From: Pseudaminobacter soli (ex Li et al. 2025)
GTDB taxonomy: Bacteria; Pseudomonadota; Alphaproteobacteria; Rhizobiales; Rhizobiaceae
Reading direction: 5' to 3'
DNA length: 64,000 nt
Assembly: GCF_003012705.1 (NCBI RefSeq)
Contig: NZ_PXYL01000015.1
Coordinates: forward strand, 1 to 64,000
Below, one piece after another: positions 8,633 to 18,581 of this stretch; positions within the stretch are counted from its first letter, which is position 1, and each line of letters begins with the position of its first letter. The translations under genes and the position numbers were made by a program. The notes under the pieces are model-generated. The model ran no database searches. It was not told the origin of the DNA and saw nothing but the letters and a program-made list of their open reading frames with translations.

Positions 8633-9883
8633 TTACGGCTTCGCGGCGTCGATGATGGTCTGCTCGGCCTCAGCCGCCTGAGCCAGCGAATCCTTCACCG
8701 ACTGGCCTTCCAGCAGGATGCGGTTGGTCATGTCCATGGTGTTCTGGCGCTGGCCTTGTTCATCCACGAACATGGTGGTGTGGGCGTATTCCAGCCCCTT
8801 GAGGAACGGCCCGTAGATCGGGTCGGCCAGATTGGCATCAGTCATGGCGGCGGCGCGGCGCGCCGGCAGCTCGCCCACTTCCTTCAGCCAGATGTCCATC
8901 GCCTCGGGCGAGGAAATGTAGGCCAGGAACTTCTTGGCGGCTTCCAGCTTCTCGCCTTCGGTCTTGGCGCTGATGCCGTTGGCAAAATAGCTGGCATAGT
9001 TGGAGCGCACGCCCTCCGCATTGGCCGGCAGCTCGGTCACGCCCCATTCAAAGCCCTCGATGGACTTGAAGGCGCCAAGACGGAAGGTGCCGTCGATGGT
9101 CATGCCGGCCATGCCGGCGCGGAACGCGGCCTGGCCCTCATCCATGAAGCCGGCCTGGCCGATCTTCTTTTCCATCTGCAGGTCGGTGTAGAACTTGAGC
9201 GCCTTTTCGCCGGCCTCGTTGTTGTAGCTCACCTTGCGGTCGCCGTCGGTATAGGGCTCGCCGCCGAACTGGCGGATCAGCACTTCGCGCCACCACTGGT
9301 GGTCCTGGCCGCCCATGTCTAGCGTGGAACCAGCGACGACGAGATTGCCGCTGGCGTCATGCTTGGCGATCTTCTCGGCCGCGGCGACGAACTCGTCCAG
9401 GGTCTTGGGCGGGTTGTTTGGGTCGAGGCCGGCCTCGGCGAACAGCTTCTTGTTGTAGAACAGGGCGAGTGAGCGCACGGCGGTCGGCAGACCGTAATAG
9501 TCGTCGCCGCGCTTCATGGCGCTGACGATCGGGAAGAACTCGCTTTCGATCTTGTCGTGCGGGAAGGCGTCTGTCGGAAGCGGCTGCAGGATGCCGCCGG
9601 CCACGAACTTGTCGAGCCAGCCGTAGAAGAGCTGCATGACGTCCGGACCCTGACCGCCCATCTTCGCGGCGATCACGCGGGTCTGGTAATCGGCATAAGG
9701 GAAGGTCGTCTGCTTGACCGTGATGTCAGGATTGGCCTTCTCGAAGTTCTCGATCAGCTTGTCCATCGCCTTGACGCGGGTGTCGAACACATACTGCCAG
9801 TATTCGATCTCGACGGCCTGCGCCGCATTGAGCGCCAGGGCGCTGAATCCCGCCAGCAGACCGGCAAACAAAATCTTGCGCAT
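8633..9883 (-). CDS. Extracellular solute-binding protein, family 1 (sugar type)
   Basis: The 416-residue periplasmic binding protein has a cleavable signal (MRKILFAGLLAGFSALALNA, then AQA). The mature protein begins VEIEYWQYVFDTRVKAMDKL, the usual MalE-like first strand and helix. The blocks MDEGQAAFRAGMAGMTIDGT and YASYFANGISAKTEGEKLEA also match family 1 oligosaccharide or sugar-alcohol binders. A strong GGAGG site precedes the ATG. As first gene of the operon it will be the most abundant product. Ligand unknown; the companion lyase and the divergent deacetylase suggest an N-substituted or acylated substrate. Confidence 0.92.
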   Translation of the reverse strand: MRKILFAGLLAGFSALALNAAQAVEIEYWQYVFDTRVKAMDKLIENFEKANPDITVKQTTFPYADYQTRVIAAKMGGQGPDVMQLFYGWLDKFVAGGILQPLPTDAFPHDKIESEFFPIVSAMKRGDDYYGLPTAVRSLALFYNKKLFAEAGLDPNNPPKTLDEFVAAAEKIAKHDASGNLVVAGSTLDMGGQDHQWWREVLIRQFGGEPYTDGDRKVSYNNEAGEKALKFYTDLQMEKKIGQAGFMDEGQAAFRAGMAGMTIDGTFRLGAFKSIEGFEWGVTELPANAEGVRSNYASYFANGISAKTEGEKLEAAKKFLAYISSPEAMDIWLKEVGELPARRAAAMTDANLADPIYGPFLKGLEYAHTTMFVDEQGQRQNTMDMTNRILLEGQSVKDSLAQAAEAEQTIIDAAKP

Positions 9884-10145
9884 ATCAACCTCCAGCTCGC
9901 CTCACCGGGGTCCCCCGCGTGCCGGCATATCCATCCCCTCGGCCCGGCATGCCCCATGCAAAACCCGGCCATTCTCAGCCTGTCCGCCTGTGCGGACCAT
10001 GCCCTCGCGGCTGGCGGCAAATGCCAGCACACATTCCGCTTACGGTTCCCTGCTGCACGCCTTTTGTCAATAAGATAATCTACTTGAATTAATCCGTTGT
10101 GGATGGCGTCGTTTCCGCGTTATCAATCTCGCGGAGCAGGGCAGG
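9884..10145. promoter_or_regulatory. Divergent control region, ABC operon and ROK regulator
   Basis: The 262-base gap separates two divergent operons. Most is GC-rich, but 10064-10094 is sharply AT-rich and holds AGATAATCT (10073-10081), nearly symmetric, plus a TTGACA-like hexamer on the minus strand (10065-10070). This is the likely promoter-operator zone for the ROK protein acting on both directions. Exact promoter hexamers are not convincing enough to assign. Confidence 0.4.
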
Positions 10146-11378
10146 ATGACCGGAACAGTGTTTCAATCCGGCGGCACGCATCAGATCACTCTGGGTAAAA
10201 ACCCGGAGCGCACCCGCGATCACAATCGCCGCGTCGTTCTGGACGTTGTGCGCCAGCACGGCTCGCTTGGCCGCATGCAGATCGCGCGGCTCACCCAGCT
10301 TACTGCGCAGGCGATCGCCAACATCGTCGACGAACTCGTCGGCGAGAACTTGCTGATGGAAACAGGTCGCCTGCGCTCCGGCCGGGGCCAGCCACCTATC
10401 CAGTTCGCGGTGAATCCCGACGGCGCCATCACCATGGGCGTCGAGATCGCATCCGACCACATGGTCACGAGCGTGCTCGACCTTGCCGGGCATCCGTGCT
10501 CGCGGCGGATCACGGCCGTGCGGGACGCGAGCCCTGGGCAGGTCGTCGCGCATCTGCGAACGGAGATGGAGGCTGTAAGGTCCGCCTTCCCCGCGCCTCT
10601 GCTCGGCCTTGGTGTCGTCATGCCCGGTCCTTTCGAGATCGAGGGCATGACATCGGTCGGTCCCACAACCCTGCCCGGCTGGGCCGGTATCGACGTTGCA
10701 GCCTTCATTGGCGAGGCCTGCGGCGAGGCGGTGATCGTGGAGAACGACGCGACCGCCGCCGCCGTGGGCGAACGGCTGTTCGGCGCGGGACGCTCCATCT
10801 CCAGCTTCGCCATGATCTATTTCGGCGCCGGCGTCGGCATGGGCGTGATCCAGGACGGCGCGCCCTATCGCGGCGCCTTCGGCAATGCCGGCGAGATCGG
10901 CCATATCGTGGTCGTGCCGCACGGCAAGGTCTGCCCGTGCGGCCAGAAGGGCTGCTTGGAGCGCTATGCATCGCTACATGCGTTGCAGGAGCGGCTGACC
11001 GAAGCCGGTATGGAGCGCCGCGACTTTGCCGGCCTTGTGCGGCTACATGCCGAGCGCCACCCCATCCTGCTGGAATGGATTGAGGAGACCTCGACCCGGC
11101 TGGCCCCCATGATCGGCATGATCGAGAACATCATCGACCCGGAAACGATCGTGCTCGGCGGCACGTTGCCAGATGCCGTCATCGACGAGATCATCGCGCG
11201 CATGGGCCAGTTGCCCATCTCGGTCGCCAGCCGCCGCGCGCGCTCATTGCCGCGCGTGCTGCGCGGCCAGACCGGACAATATACAGCAGCACTAGGGGCT
11301 GCCGCGCTGCCGCTTTTCGAAATCACCACACCAAAACTGGAGACATCGGCCGCAGCACTTTCAGAGCTCGAAGGCTGA
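10146..11378 (+). CDS. ROK-family transcriptional regulator
   Basis: The 410-residue protein has an N-terminal winged helix-turn-helix (residues about 27-75, with GRMQIARLTQLTAQAIANIV) and a C-terminal ROK sugar-kinase-like fold. The zinc-binding CPCGQKGCLE is intact at about 261-270, after the GEIGHIVVV lead-in. Such XylR/NagC/Mlc-type proteins repress sugar operons until they bind a sugar or sugar phosphate. It is divergent from the ABC operon and is the obvious local regulator. The ATG is preceded by GCAGGGCAGG. It is followed after 11 bases by the PIG-L gene in one operon. Confidence 0.92.
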   Translation: MTGTVFQSGGTHQITLGKNPERTRDHNRRVVLDVVRQHGSLGRMQIARLTQLTAQAIANIVDELVGENLLMETGRLRSGRGQPPIQFAVNPDGAITMGVEIASDHMVTSVLDLAGHPCSRRITAVRDASPGQVVAHLRTEMEAVRSAFPAPLLGLGVVMPGPFEIEGMTSVGPTTLPGWAGIDVAAFIGEACGEAVIVENDATAAAVGERLFGAGRSISSFAMIYFGAGVGMGVIQDGAPYRGAFGNAGEIGHIVVVPHGKVCPCGQKGCLERYASLHALQERLTEAGMERRDFAGLVRLHAERHPILLEWIEETSTRLAPMIGMIENIIDPETIVLGGTLPDAVIDEIIARMGQLPISVASRRARSLPRVLRGQTGQYTAALGAAALPLFEITTPKLETSAAALSELEG

Positions 11379-11389
11379 GGGGGGAGACC

Positions 11390-13795
11390 ATGCTCACCGC
11401 ACGCGAACGCATCGAACGGCAGAAGGCGAACCCGGCGCTGCTGCGGCTTCACCGCGCGCTGAGCCGGCTGCAATCCACCGTTACCATGATGAACACAGGC
11501 GCGCATCCCGACGACGAGCAGAGCGGGCTGCTCGCCTATCTGCGGCTGGGGCTGGGCATGCGCGTCATCGTCGCCTGCTCGACGCGCGGCGAAGGCGGAC
11601 AGAACTCGCTCGGGCCCGAGCGCCTCGGCGCGCTCGGCATGCTGCGCACGCGCGAGATGGAGGAAGCGGCCCGCGCGCTCGACGTCGACGTGGTCTGGCT
11701 GGGCCACGGCCCGGACGACCCGGTGCACGATTTTGGCTTCTCCAAGGACGGCGACCGAACTTTCGACCGCTGGGGCGAACAACGCGTGGTGGAGCGGCTG
11801 GTGCGTGCCTATCGCAGCGAAAGGCCGGACATCGTCGTGCCGACCTTCCTCGACGTTCCCGGCCAGCATGGCCACCATCGCGCGATGACGCGTGCGGCCG
11901 AAAGCGCGATTCGGCTGGCGGCCGATCCGAATGCCTTTACCGAACATTTTGACGAAGGGCTCGCGCCCTGGCGAGTCGCAAAATATTATCTACCGGCATG
12001 GTCGGGTGGCGGCGACACCTATGACGACGAGGTTCCGCCGCCGGATACAACCGTGATGGTGGAAGCTTTGGAGCGCGACCCGGCGACCGGCGCGGAATAT
12101 GACCGCATCGGCGAATGGTCGCGCTACTACCATGCCTCACAGGGCATGGGGCATTGGCGCGAAACCGCCAAGTCGCGCTGGCCGCTGCACCTGCTAATCG
12201 CGAACGGAAAAACGGGGCCGGAAGCGTCAGTCCTAGAAGATCTGCCCGCCACGCTGGGCGCGTTGGCAGCCTGCCACGAGCTTCCCGCGCCGGCGGCTGA
12301 GAACTTGACCGTTGCCGACGAAGCCATCGGCAAGGCCAATGCCGCCTTCCCGGCGCGGGACGCAATCATCAGCCATCTTCTCGAGGCTGCTCGCCACCTA
12401 AGCGAGGCGCGCGCCCAGGCATCGGCATCCTTTACCGCACTTCACGGCCACAGACTGGAGCGCAAGGCGAAGGAGATCGACGCGGCACTCGTGGAGGCCG
12501 CCGGCATTTTCGAGCGCGCGGTACTATCGCCGGCTACGCTTGCCCCTGGCGCGTCCGCGACGCTTACCGTCGATCTCGCGTATGACGGCGCACATCCCAC
12601 GGTGCGCATCGAGCCCGCCCTGCCGCACGGCGTGGCGGCTGAGACAGTCACAAACACGGGCAGCAAACATAGCTTCACGATCACTGCTTCCGGCGACGCT
12701 CCCTATTCGTCGCTCTATCCCGCCGCATGGTGGGCTCTCGGCGGCAATGGCGGGTCGCATATCGCCCTGGAGGCGGATTTCGGAAACCACACCGCACATG
12801 CAGTTTTCGACCTCGAGGAACCTTTCGCCGTCCAGCCCGCGAATTCGATCTCCATGGAGCCCGAAGCGCTCATCGTGCCGATCGACGGCTCGTGCCGTGT
12901 CTGGCCCGTCAGCCCGCGCGTGAATGGTTCCGCCATCGCCGTTTCCCTCGTCACCGGTGGCGGCTGGACACTGGCCGGCAATCCGGAAAGCCCGCTGCTG
13001 CGCGCGCCGGAGGTTCCGGTGCCGGGCCTGACAAGCGTCACGCCTCATGTGGACGGCAGGGAGGCGTTCCGGCTCACGCCCATCGCTTATGCGCATGTCG
13101 GTCGCCTCACCTACCGCCAGCCTGAGGCGCTTCGCGTGCTGACGCTCGACCTGAAGCTGCCGCAAGGTGCACGTATCGGCTATGTCGGCGGCGGCGCCGA
13201 CCGGGTGGGCATCTGGCTCTCCAGAATGGGGCTCGATGTCGCCGAGCTCGATGCTCAGGAACTCGGGGGCGACCTGTCTCAATACACTACGATCGTCGTC
13301 GGCATCTTCGCCTTCGGTCTGCGCAAGGATCTCGCGGCGGCCACGCAGAGGCTGCACACGTTCGTCGAGGATGGCGGCCATCTCATCACGCTCTACCACC
13401 GCCCGAGCGACGGCTGGAACCCGCTTGCGACGCCGCCCCGCCGTCTCGAGATCGGCACGCCCTCGCTGCGCTGGCGCGTAACCGATCGCGATGCGGAGGT
13501 CACCGTGCTGGAGCCGGACCACATGCTGCTTAACAGCCCCAACAAGATCAACGCAGAGGACTGGACCGGCTGGGACAAGGAGCGCGGCCTCTATTTCGCG
13601 TCGCGCTGGGATGAAGCCTATACGCCGCTATTGTCCATGCACGACGCCAACGAACAGCCCCTCACCGGCGCGCTGGTTTCGGCGACGATTGGCGCCGGCC
13701 GCCACACGCACACCAGCCTGGTGCTGCACCACCAGATGGACCGGTTGGTGCCGGGCGCGTTCCGGCTGATGGCCAATCTCGTCCAGCCTGCGTGA
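11390..13795 (+). CDS. Large PIG-L-family deacetylase with extra C-terminal domains
   Basis: The 801-residue protein begins with a LmbE/PIG-L domain. The zinc-binding AHPDDE is at about 38-43, the family RGEGGQN at about 66, and GQHGHHRAM near 158-165. PIG-L enzymes are zinc N-deacetylases of N-acetylglucosamine-like or related acyl-amine substrates. Unlike the usual 220-290 residues, roughly 500 residues follow. They comprise a helical linker, a beta-rich immunoglobulin-like stretch (about 380-560) and a GATase1-like flavodoxin fold near 600-690 with IGYVGGGADRVGIWL and VEDGGHLITLYHRP. No signal peptide is evident. Being in an operon with the ROK regulator and opposite a sugar importer, it probably trims the imported substrate. 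Confidence 0.88.
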   Translation: MLTARERIERQKANPALLRLHRALSRLQSTVTMMNTGAHPDDEQSGLLAYLRLGLGMRVIVACSTRGEGGQNSLGPERLGALGMLRTREMEEAARALDVDVVWLGHGPDDPVHDFGFSKDGDRTFDRWGEQRVVERLVRAYRSERPDIVVPTFLDVPGQHGHHRAMTRAAESAIRLAADPNAFTEHFDEGLAPWRVAKYYLPAWSGGGDTYDDEVPPPDTTVMVEALERDPATGAEYDRIGEWSRYYHASQGMGHWRETAKSRWPLHLLIANGKTGPEASVLEDLPATLGALAACHELPAPAAENLTVADEAIGKANAAFPARDAIISHLLEAARHLSEARAQASASFTALHGHRLERKAKEIDAALVEAAGIFERAVLSPATLAPGASATLTVDLAYDGAHPTVRIEPALPHGVAAETVTNTGSKHSFTITASGDAPYSSLYPAAWWALGGNGGSHIALEADFGNHTAHAVFDLEEPFAVQPANSISMEPEALIVPIDGSCRVWPVSPRVNGSAIAVSLVTGGGWTLAGNPESPLLRAPEVPVPGLTSVTPHVDGREAFRLTPIAYAHVGRLTYRQPEALRVLTLDLKLPQGARIGYVGGGADRVGIWLSRMGLDVAELDAQELGGDLSQYTTIVVGIFAFGLRKDLAAATQRLHTFVEDGGHLITLYHRPSDGWNPLATPPRRLEIGTPSLRWRVTDRDAEVTVLEPDHMLLNSPNKINAEDWTGWDKERGLYFASRWDEAYTPLLSMHDANEQPLTGALVSATIGAGRHTHTSLVLHHQMDRLVPGAFRLMANLVQPA

Positions 13796-13802
13796 TCGGG
13801 AA

Positions 13803-14717
13803 ATGGCCGGGCAGACGGAACAGGCAACACGAAGGGCAAACCGCGAGGGGATCGCGTGGGTGCTGGCCGACATGGTCCTCGTGGCGGGCGGGATGACGTC
13901 GCTCGTCAAGGCGCAGGGCGTCGTCTATCCGGCGTTCCAACTCGTCTTCATCCGCGCGCTGATCGGCCTCCTGTTCATCCTGCCGCTGATCTGGCGGCAC
14001 CGCGACCACATCCGCAACACGCGCCATCCCTGGCGCAACATATCGCGCATAAGCTGCAACGCGATCGCGCTGACCAGCCAGTTCCTGGCGTATACGCTGC
14101 TGCCGCTGGCGACAGTGAACGCGCTCAGCTTCTCGCGGCCGTTGGTGACGATGGCGATGGCCGCCACCTTCCTCGGCGAGAGAATAAGCCGGCTGCGCTG
14201 GATCGGCGCCGGTGTCGCTTTCTGCGGCGTGCTGGTCATGTTGGCGCCCGGCGGCGTCGAGTGGAACATCGGGCTGCTGGCGGTTGCCGGAACCATCATC
14301 TTCGGCTCGCTGGCGATCATCCAGACGCGCATGTTGCGCGAGGAGAACACCACCGTGATGATGGTGTTCTACACGGTGGGCCTCGTGGTCATCACCGCCA
14401 TCCCCGCGATCTATACCTGGCATCCAGTGAAGACGGCCGACTGGGTTCCGCTGCTCGGCATCGGACTTTTGGCGCAGGCGGGGCAATATTGCTTCCTGCG
14501 CGCCTACCGGCTGGCCGATGCCAGCGTGCTGGCGCCCATTGGCTATCTGTCGATCATGGTGACGGCCTTGGCTGGCTACATCTTCTTCGACGAGGTCCCG
14601 GGCGGCCGCGTCATCTTCGGCGCGGCGATCGTCCTGGTTGCGCTCCAGACCGCGGCATTTTTGGACCGGCAGGCCGGCAAGAGACGGCTTGGGCGGGCGG
14701 ATGAAATACAGCCGTGA
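13803..14717 (+). CDS. DMT-superfamily (EamA) transporter
   Basis: The 304-residue membrane protein has ten predicted helices in two EamA repeats, with the typical glycine-rich helix ends (FSRPLVTMAMAATFLGERIS, GRVIFGAAIVLVALQTAAF). Family members export or exchange amino acids, nucleosides, sugars or drugs. It follows the PIG-L gene by seven bases and ends the ROK operon, so it may expel a product of that pathway. No substrate can be assigned. Confidence 0.88.
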   Translation: MAGQTEQATRRANREGIAWVLADMVLVAGGMTSLVKAQGVVYPAFQLVFIRALIGLLFILPLIWRHRDHIRNTRHPWRNISRISCNAIALTSQFLAYTLLPLATVNALSFSRPLVTMAMAATFLGERISRLRWIGAGVAFCGVLVMLAPGGVEWNIGLLAVAGTIIFGSLAIIQTRMLREENTTVMMVFYTVGLVVITAIPAIYTWHPVKTADWVPLLGIGLLAQAGQYCFLRAYRLADASVLAPIGYLSIMVTALAGYIFFDEVPGGRVIFGAAIVLVALQTAAFLDRQAGKRRLGRADEIQP

Positions 14718-14723
14718 GGCTGC

Positions 14724-14824
14724 AACTGCTCGGCAAGCTACGGCGCCGGATTATAGGCGTACCTCGCCTGTCGTTTGCGCAGCATTTGCATCATCTCGAT
14801 GCCGGACAGAATATCGCGGCGCAG
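14724..14824 (-). pseudogene. Transposase C-terminal scrap (MLRKRQARYAYNP type)
   Basis: Between two convergent operons the minus strand encodes DILSGIEMMQMLRKRQARYA and YNPAP, then an in-frame TAG where the homologous scrap at 40084-40185 has Ser (NPNPSLAKQLEILAA). This looks like the last 30 or so residues of a DDE transposase, possibly IS6-like. It is a footprint of a lost element with no function. Confidence 0.5.
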
Positions 14825-14830
14825 GCCCGA

Positions 14831-17458
14831 TCATGAAGCGAATGATCTCAGCCCGGCTCCCGCCGGAGTTGCCTCCGTGGCACGGCGGCGGCGTTGCTGC
14901 CAGAATATCAGTGCAAACAGCACGAATGCCGGAATGGCAAACCAGTAGCGCGACGGACGGTCGGCAGGAACCATGATTTCCTCGATCTCGTCGCCGGGCT
15001 GCAGCCGCAGCTTGGCTGCCTGGCTGCCCAGCCGCACCACGCCGACCGACAAGCTGTCGCCTAGCGAAGTCACGCTCAGGCCCGCAGTCTGAAGACGCTC
15101 GGCAGCCGTATTGCCTTCGGCAAGATCCAGCCTGACCACCTTGTCTATGTCGTCGCCGTCAACGTTGACGGTCCTGACGCGCAGCCGCAAAGCCTCGCCT
15201 TTCGGCATTTCCTCGACGATACGGTTCAGTTCGGAGGCCGGTTCCTTGACATAGGGGGCGCTTACCATGTCGAGCCAGAAACCTGGCCTGAACAGGGTGA
15301 AACATATCAGCAGAAGCGCAACTGTTTCGAACCAGCGGTTGCGGACCAGAACCCAGTTCTGCGTGGCGCCGACGAAGGCAATCATCGCCAGAGACGCTGT
15401 CGCGATCACCAGGATGAAGTCCATCGGGCCCTGCAGGTCGATCATCAGCAGTCCGTTGTTGAAGATGAAGATAAAGGGCAGCAGAGCGGTCCGGATTTCA
15501 TATTTGAAACCCTGGAAACCGGTCTTGACCGGATCGGCGCCCGAGATTGCCGCTGCCGCATAGGCGGCAAGCCCGACCGGTGGCGTCACGTCGGCCATCA
15601 ATCCAAAATAGAAGACGAACAAATGGACGGCGACGAGAGGCACCGCCAGATCGTTCTGGGCCGCGAGGTCGACGATGATCGGCGCCATCAACGTGGCCAC
15701 AACCACGTAGCTGGCAGTCGTCGGCATGCCCATTCCGAGGATCAGGCAGATGATCGCGGTGAAAACCAGCATGACAATGAAGCTGCCGCCCGAAATGAAC
15801 TCGACAATCTCCGTCATCACCAGCCCGACGCCGGTCAGGAGAACGGTGCCAACGATGATGCCGGCTGTGGCGGTCGCAACGCCTACCGTGGTCATGTTGC
15901 GCGCAGCCGCCGAAAGGCCGTCAAAAAGCTCTTCGAAGCCTTGCCGGCAATGCGCCATCAGCCTGCGGTCATTGCGGAAGAATGCGGTGAGCGGACGCTG
16001 CGTGACCAACAGCGCCATGAGGGCCACCGAACCCCAGAAAGCGGAGAGCCCCGGCGACATCTCCTCGACCATCAGGCACCAGATGAGCAGCACGACCGGA
16101 AGCAGGAAATGCAGCCCCGTTCGTGCTGTCTCGCCGAAATGGGGAATTTCGAGAATGTCTCCCCGAAGGCGTTCAACCGGCAGGTCGGCGAACCTGGCCT
16201 TGTAGGCAATGAGCCCGACATAGGCTGCAGTCAGCCCCGCCGCGACGATCCATATGGCAGCGTCGCCGGACACCACCTTCACCCAGCCGATCCCGTAGTA
16301 GACGAGGCCGGCCAGAATGATGAAGCCGCAAATACCCATCAACGAGCGCAGGGCGGTTTGAAATGCCGGATGGATCGAGCGGGAGGGCAGGCCTTTGAGG
16401 CCCATTTTCATCGCCTCGATATCGACGATGTAGAACAGCGAACCATAGGTCAGAAGCGCCGGCAGGAAAGCATGCTTGACCACCTCCGAATAGGGAATTC
16501 CCACATATTCGGCTATGAGGAAGGCTGCGGCCCCCATGACCGGCGGCATGATCTGGCCATTGACGCCGGCAGCACACTCGATCGCGCCGGCCTTGACGGG
16601 GGAATAGCCCACCTTCTTCATCAGCGGGATAGTGAAGGTCCCCGTCGTGACCACATTGGCGATGGATGAACCCCAGATCATACCGGTCAGGCCAGATGCC
16701 ACCACACCGGCCTTGGCCGGCCCGCCGCGATATTTGCCAAGCACCGAGAATGCCAACTGGATGAAATAGCTCCCGGCGCCGGCGCGCTCCAGCAGCGTGC
16801 CGAACAGCACGAACATGAAGACGACATTCGTCGATACCCCGAGCGCAACGCCGAACACGCCCTCTGAGGTCAACCACATTTGCGAAGACGCCCGCGAGAG
16901 CGTAGCGCCCTTATGCGCAAGCAGGCCGGGCATATGGGGCCCGACGAAAATGTAGACCAGCATCAGCAGCGCGATGATGGTGATCGCGGGGCCGACCGCC
17001 CGGCGCGCAGCCTCGAGAAGAACGAGCACGCCGATGATGGAAACCGTCAGGTCCATTCCCGTCGGCAGACCGGGACGCGCGGCGATGTCCTTGTAGAAGA
17101 CGACCAGGTAGAGCGCGGACGCGGCTCCGGCTATGGCCAGAATCCAGTCCGCCACCGGCACGTGCGAACGCGGCGAACTGCGGAATGCCGGGAAGGTCAG
17201 CATCGCCAGAAAAAGCGCGAACGCCAGGTGCACCGAGCGGGCAATGCTGTCGCTTACCACACCGAATCCCAAGGCAAAGGGAATGGGAGAGGCGTACCAG
17301 AGCTGGAAGAGCGACCAGGCAAGCGCGACGACGAAGATGAGCCGGGCGGTCCCCTTGCCGGGCTTGCGCCCGCCCGTGTCCGCTTCCGCGACGATTTCGT
17401 TCAGCTTGTCGACGTCGATATGATCAGGCGCTCCAGCCTGCTGGCGCAGCTCTGCCAT
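14831..17458 (-). CDS. TRAP transporter permease, fused 4TM/12TM
   Basis: The 875-residue integral membrane protein fuses the small (DctQ-like) and large (DctM-like) TRAP subunits. A cytoplasmic N-terminus and several helices are followed by the long DctM segment with GLTGMIWGSSIANVVTTGTF and GVNGQIMPPVMGAAAF blocks. A C-terminal DUF3394-type region (about 760-875) contains LRLQPGDEIEEIMVPADRPS. This architecture is specific to TAXI-TRAP systems, which take up organic acids or amino acids driven by an ion gradient. The TAXI binding protein is encoded 78 bases upstream in the same operon. Confidence 0.93.
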   Translation of the reverse strand: MAELRQQAGAPDHIDVDKLNEIVAEADTGGRKPGKGTARLIFVVALAWSLFQLWYASPIPFALGFGVVSDSIARSVHLAFALFLAMLTFPAFRSSPRSHVPVADWILAIAGAASALYLVVFYKDIAARPGLPTGMDLTVSIIGVLVLLEAARRAVGPAITIIALLMLVYIFVGPHMPGLLAHKGATLSRASSQMWLTSEGVFGVALGVSTNVVFMFVLFGTLLERAGAGSYFIQLAFSVLGKYRGGPAKAGVVASGLTGMIWGSSIANVVTTGTFTIPLMKKVGYSPVKAGAIECAAGVNGQIMPPVMGAAAFLIAEYVGIPYSEVVKHAFLPALLTYGSLFYIVDIEAMKMGLKGLPSRSIHPAFQTALRSLMGICGFIILAGLVYYGIGWVKVVSGDAAIWIVAAGLTAAYVGLIAYKARFADLPVERLRGDILEIPHFGETARTGLHFLLPVVLLIWCLMVEEMSPGLSAFWGSVALMALLVTQRPLTAFFRNDRRLMAHCRQGFEELFDGLSAAARNMTTVGVATATAGIIVGTVLLTGVGLVMTEIVEFISGGSFIVMLVFTAIICLILGMGMPTTASYVVVATLMAPIIVDLAAQNDLAVPLVAVHLFVFYFGLMADVTPPVGLAAYAAAAISGADPVKTGFQGFKYEIRTALLPFIFIFNNGLLMIDLQGPMDFILVIATASLAMIAFVGATQNWVLVRNRWFETVALLLICFTLFRPGFWLDMVSAPYVKEPASELNRIVEEMPKGEALRLRVRTVNVDGDDIDKVVRLDLAEGNTAAERLQTAGLSVTSLGDSLSVGVVRLGSQAAKLRLQPGDEIEEIMVPADRPSRYWFAIPAFVLFALIFWQQRRRRATEATPAGAGLRSFAS

Positions 17459-17536
17459 GGGTCCCCTCCCGGATTGTTTTTGTCATTGTCGGATGTTGGG
17501 GACGCCTATGAGAGGCGCCCCCGGAGGGCAGCCGGC

Positions 17537-18502
17537 TTACAGCCAGCCCATTTCCTTGTAGTAGCGCTCGGCACCCGGATGCAGCGGTGCCGAAAGGCCC
17601 GCCTGGACCATGTCCTTCGGGTCGAGATTGGCGAAGGCCGGATGCAGCTTCTTGAAGTCGTCGAAGTTCTCGAACACAGATTTGACAAGCTCGTAGACCA
17701 CTTCATCCGGCGCATTGGCGCCGGTCACCACAGTCGCCCTCACGCCATAGGTCGTTACCGGATCAGGATTGTTGGCATACATGCCGCCGGGAATGGTCGC
17801 GACCGAGTAGTAAGGATGCGCCTTCACCAGCGCGTCGACGGCAGCGCCGGTCAGGCCAACAAGCTTGGCGCCGCAGGCGGTCGTCGGATCCTGGATCGCG
17901 GCCGAAGGATGGCCGACGCCGTAGAAGAAGCCATCGATCTTGTTGTCGCACAGCGCGCTTCCCTGCTCGTCCGCCTTCAGCTCGGCTGCCAGCGAGAAGT
18001 CCGAGAGGGTCCAGCTCATCTCCTTCAGCAGTTCCTCCATCGACGAACGCGTGCCGGAGCCGGGATTGCCGACATTGAAGCGCTTGCCCTTGAAGTCCTC
18101 GAAGTTGCTGACGCCCGCATCGCCGCGCGCCAGCACGGTGAACGGTTCCGGATGGACCGAGAAGACCGAGCGCAACTCCTTGAACGGCTTGCCGTCGAAA
18201 TTGCCGCTTCCCTCCAGGGCCTGGTACTGGACATCGGATTGCGTCAGGCCGAAATCCAGGTCGCCGGTCTGGATGGCATTGACGTTGAACACCGACCCAC
18301 CGGTCGACTCGGTCGAGCAGCGGATGCCGGTCTTCTGGCGATCCTTGTTCATGAGGCGGCAGATGGCACCACCGACAGCGTAGTAAACACCGGTCACGCC
18401 GCCGGTGCCGATAGTGATGAAGCGCTGCTCGGCCGCGAAAGACGGCATGGCCGTAAATGCGCAGACAGCAGCTGCGACAATCGATGTTACCGGTTTACGC
18501 AT
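17537..18502 (-). CDS. TAXI-family TRAP solute-binding protein
   Basis: The 321-residue periplasmic receptor has a signal peptide ([20 protein letters not shown], then SFAAE). The mature start [20 protein letters not shown] is the TAXI hallmark. Further family blocks are [33 protein letters not shown] and [16 protein letters not shown]. The start at 18500-18502 gives a proper signal peptide and follows GGGAGG. TAXI receptors bind carboxylates such as glutamate or 2-oxoglutarate; the ligand here is unknown. It pairs with the fused TRAP permease downstream. Confidence 0.93.
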   Translation of the reverse strand: MRKPVTSIVAAAVCAFTAMPSFAAEQRFITIGTGGVTGVYYAVGGAICRLMNKDRQKTGIRCSTESTGGSVFNVNAIQTGDLDFGLTQSDVQYQALEGSGNFDGKPFKELRSVFSVHPEPFTVLARGDAGVSNFEDFKGKRFNVGNPGSGTRSSMEELLKEMSWTLSDFSLAAELKADEQGSALCDNKIDGFFYGVGHPSAAIQDPTTACGAKLVGLTGAAVDALVKAHPYYSVATIPGGMYANNPDPVTTYGVRATVVTGANAPDEVVYELVKSVFENFDDFKKLHPAFANLDPKDMVQAGLSAPLHPGAERYYKEMGWL

Positions 18503-18581
18503 ATTGACTACCTCCCTTTTGATGTTTGCTCCGGGTGTTGCCGGGGCATCATGGTTCCCCACGGCCCAATGGCCGAATTTC

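Noticed and set aside
7658-9322. Plus-strand open frame of about 554 codons opposite the ABC permease and binding-protein genes
   Set aside because: It is antisense to genes with clear motifs and its composition (His, Gly, Arg and Asp rich) is that of a reverse-complement shadow in GC-rich DNA.
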